DNA of 25,408 nt from JADLCX01 sp038251595 (GTDB lineage: Bacteria > Planctomycetota > Phycisphaerae > Phycisphaerales > UBA1924), in the NCBI GenBank assembly GCA_038251595.1, contig JBBSBC010000035.1, positions 1 through 25,408 of the forward strand, written 5' to 3'. Positions 24,095-25,408 of this stretch are shown one piece after another. Position 1 is the first letter of the stretch. Every line of letters starts with the position of its first letter. Position numbers and translations under genes: made by a program. The notes under the pieces are model-generated. The model saw only the letters and a list, made by a program, of their open reading frames with translations, had not been told where the DNA came from and made no database searches.

Positions 24095-25408
24095 TGGATT
24101 TCGACGGAAGCACGGTTTCAAACCCGCGCAGTCGCAGCTCTGCTTTCACGACACGCGCGTGCGTGTCGCCGAACGTCGCCTTCAGCGTCGCAAGACTTCT
24201 CTCAAGCAAAGGTTTGGCTTCGTCGAGTCTGCGAAGGTCAACCAGACAGTCGCCATAGTTATTCGTAAAGATCGCACATGTATAGTTGGCTTCGCCGAGC
24301 GAAATCTTGCACTTTGAAACACGATCAGCAAAGACTCCGGCCGCCTGGTTGAAGTCTCCTCTGCGTTGCAGGAGCATGGCGAGGTTGTTCATCACGGTCA
24401 GGAGTTCGGGGTCGTTGGGGTTTCCCGCGAGCAGCCGCAAGTCGATGACCCGGCGGTACAGCCTTTCAGCTTCGTCATCGTTATTGCGTTCGTCTTCGAC
24501 AAAGGCGAGGTTGGCCATGGTCGTCAACGTTTTGGTGTGCTGTTCGCCAGCGACGCGTGTGTAGCCATCGAGTGCTTTGCGAACCAACGGTTCAGCCTCG
24601 TCCAATCTTCCCATCGATACCAGGCAGACCGACATGTTCGAGAGTGAAGTGATGGTCGCGGCATGGTCCTCACCCAGCATGCTCTTGCGAAGATCGTAAA
24701 CCTCTGTCAACAGATCAAGGGCATCCTGATTCCGACCGGCGCGCTGAAGCGTCGCGGCGAGGTTGTTCATAGAACTCAGGGTCTGCGTGTAAGAATGGCC
24801 GAGCACTTCACGTCGCAGTTCAATGACTTGTCTGAACAAACGTATTGACTCGTCGAAGCGGCCCTCATCCTTAAGTGCGGAGGCCATGTTGTGCATGGCG
24901 AACATGGTTTGGATGTGGCGTTCACCGAGCATCTCGCGCCCAAGTGTGTGCGCCTGTTCGAGGACTTCTGTGGATTTTGCATGTCGCCCGGATTCGTGGA
25001 GCGTGCGGAAGAGATCGAGCAGCGGGCCGACGATTCCGCCGGAGCGATCACCGTAGAGGTCCTTTGTGAGTGTCGGGGCCGCCCGCGCGAGTGGATCGGT
25101 CTCACTAAAGCGGCCCATGTCCGCGTACACATTCGCAAGTTGACGCATGGCGGCAATCGTTTCAGGGTGCCTATCGCCGAAGAGCGAACGGCAAAGTTCG
25201 AGAGCCTTGCTCGCCTGCACCTCGGCAGGCCCAAGCTTGCCAAGATTCTGATATGTCGCCGAGAGCGTTGAGCGTACTGCGGCCAGCACTCGCGCATCAT
25301 GCACGGTTGAGTCGAGGTTGGCGGCGGTTCGGTCGAGAGCCTCAACGACCGACATCTCGCATCCGAGCGGGACATCAGGGTCCGCGGCCTGGAGCGAATC
25401 GTTCAGCA
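24003..25408 (-). CDS. kinesin-light-chain-like TPR protein, N-terminus outside window
   Basis: The 467 visible residues are the C-terminal part of a longer protein: the frame is open through the window edge, and the upstream codons read LNDSLQAADPDVPLGCEMSVVEALDRTAANLD. From memory this resembles the linker before TPRs in planctomycete Ser/Thr kinases (FL..ML..ADP...G...TV.E.LD.A), so the missing part may be a kinase domain or another regulatory module. About nine 42-residue TPR units of the KLC/TPR_12 kind follow (TLSSMNNLAATLQRAGRNQ, ALDLLTEVYDLRKSMLGEDH, TLTTMANLAFVEDE, LTVMNNLAMLLQRRGDFNQA), a protein-interaction superhelix. After the last unit (about LRLRGFET) a Ser/Thr/Arg/Pro-rich tail of about 40 residues extends to TGA 24003-24005. 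That tail overlaps the 3' end of the convergent phosphatase gene by 92 bp. Confidence is high for the TPR part and low for the kinase link. Confidence 0.88.
   Translation of the reverse strand, partial: LNDSLQAADPDVPLGCEMSVVEALDRTAANLDSTVHDARVLAAVRSTLSATYQNLGKLGPAEVQASKALELCRSLFGDRHPETIAAMRQLANVYADMGRFSETDPLARAAPTLTKDLYGDRSGGIVGPLLDLFRTLHESGRHAKSTEVLEQAHTLGREMLGERHIQTMFAMHNMASALKDEGRFDESIRLFRQVIELRREVLGHSYTQTLSSMNNLAATLQRAGRNQDALDLLTEVYDLRKSMLGEDHAATITSLSNMSVCLVSMGRLDEAEPLVRKALDGYTRVAGEQHTKTLTTMANLAFVEDERNNDDEAERLYRRVIDLRLLAGNPNDPELLTVMNNLAMLLQRRGDFNQAAGVFADRVSKCKISLGEANYTCAIFTNNYGDCLVDLRRLDEAKPLLERSLATLKATFGDTHARVVKAELRLRGFETVLPSKSTTLDSTRSTPPWRRRLARHLPQTLPAPRRP

Overview
The window comes from a GC-rich bacterium, most likely a planctomycete of the class Phycisphaerae. 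The best evidence is two neighbouring secreted proteins that end in the Cys-flanked, EF-hand-like dockerin type (CPADFNGNG... and CPQDVNGDG...) common in that group. NxxGxxAF repeats, a beta-helix/Ig giant protein, two Gfo/Idh/MocA oxidoreductases and a kinesin-light-chain-like TPR protein fit the same picture. This assignment is inference from protein style; no rRNA is present.

Layout. (1) 1-529: a decayed gene of a small fibronectin-III-like family, broken by a 65-nt near-perfect hairpin, in-frame stops and an internal deletion. (2) 716-2043: a stand-alone MalK/UgpC-type ABC ATPase (minus strand) and tRNA-Thr(UGU). (3) 2065-8736: a carbohydrate/cell-wall block. On the minus strand a secreted GHL10-type glycosidase is coupled by a 4-bp overlap to a ROK sugar kinase-like protein. 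Across a 185-bp divergent region holding a perfect 16-bp palindrome, the plus strand carries a Gfo/Idh/MocA oxidoreductase, a membrane-anchored N-acetylmuramoyl-L-alanine amidase, a TIM-barrel sugar isomerase/epimerase and a second Gfo/Idh/MocA oxidoreductase (the last two overlap by 4 bp). (4) 8811-11475 (minus): a membrane coiled-coil protein followed 46 bp later by a membrane-anchored fusion of a periplasmic-binding-protein fold and an OmpA peptidoglycan-binding domain. (5) About 780 bp without a convincing gene, with two RNA-hairpin-like inverted repeats. (6) 12259-22299 (plus): two dockerin-tailed exported proteins, a 685-residue NxxGxxAF-repeat protein and a 2542-residue protein (beta-helix, about 11 Ig-like units with a very Cys-rich tandem core, C-terminal module), each followed by a strong intrinsic terminator. 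(7) 22463-25408: an FHA-GAF-SpoIIE/PP2C phosphatase gene converging on, and overlapping by 92 bp, the 3' end of a TPR protein that runs off the window.

How they may work together. The most coherent functional story is region 3. GHL10 enzymes include E. coli DigH, which cleaves peptidoglycan glycan strands stripped of stem peptides; the amidase family makes such strands; ROK proteins include GlcNAc/ManNAc kinases; and the oxidoreductases and isomerase could process released sugars. I propose, as inference only, a glycan-strand scavenging or recycling locus. The other notable novelty is the Cys-dense Ig-like repeat array in the giant surface protein. Coordinates of starts were chosen from ribosome-binding sites, signal peptides, overlap and domain boundaries; where uncertain this is stated in the entry.
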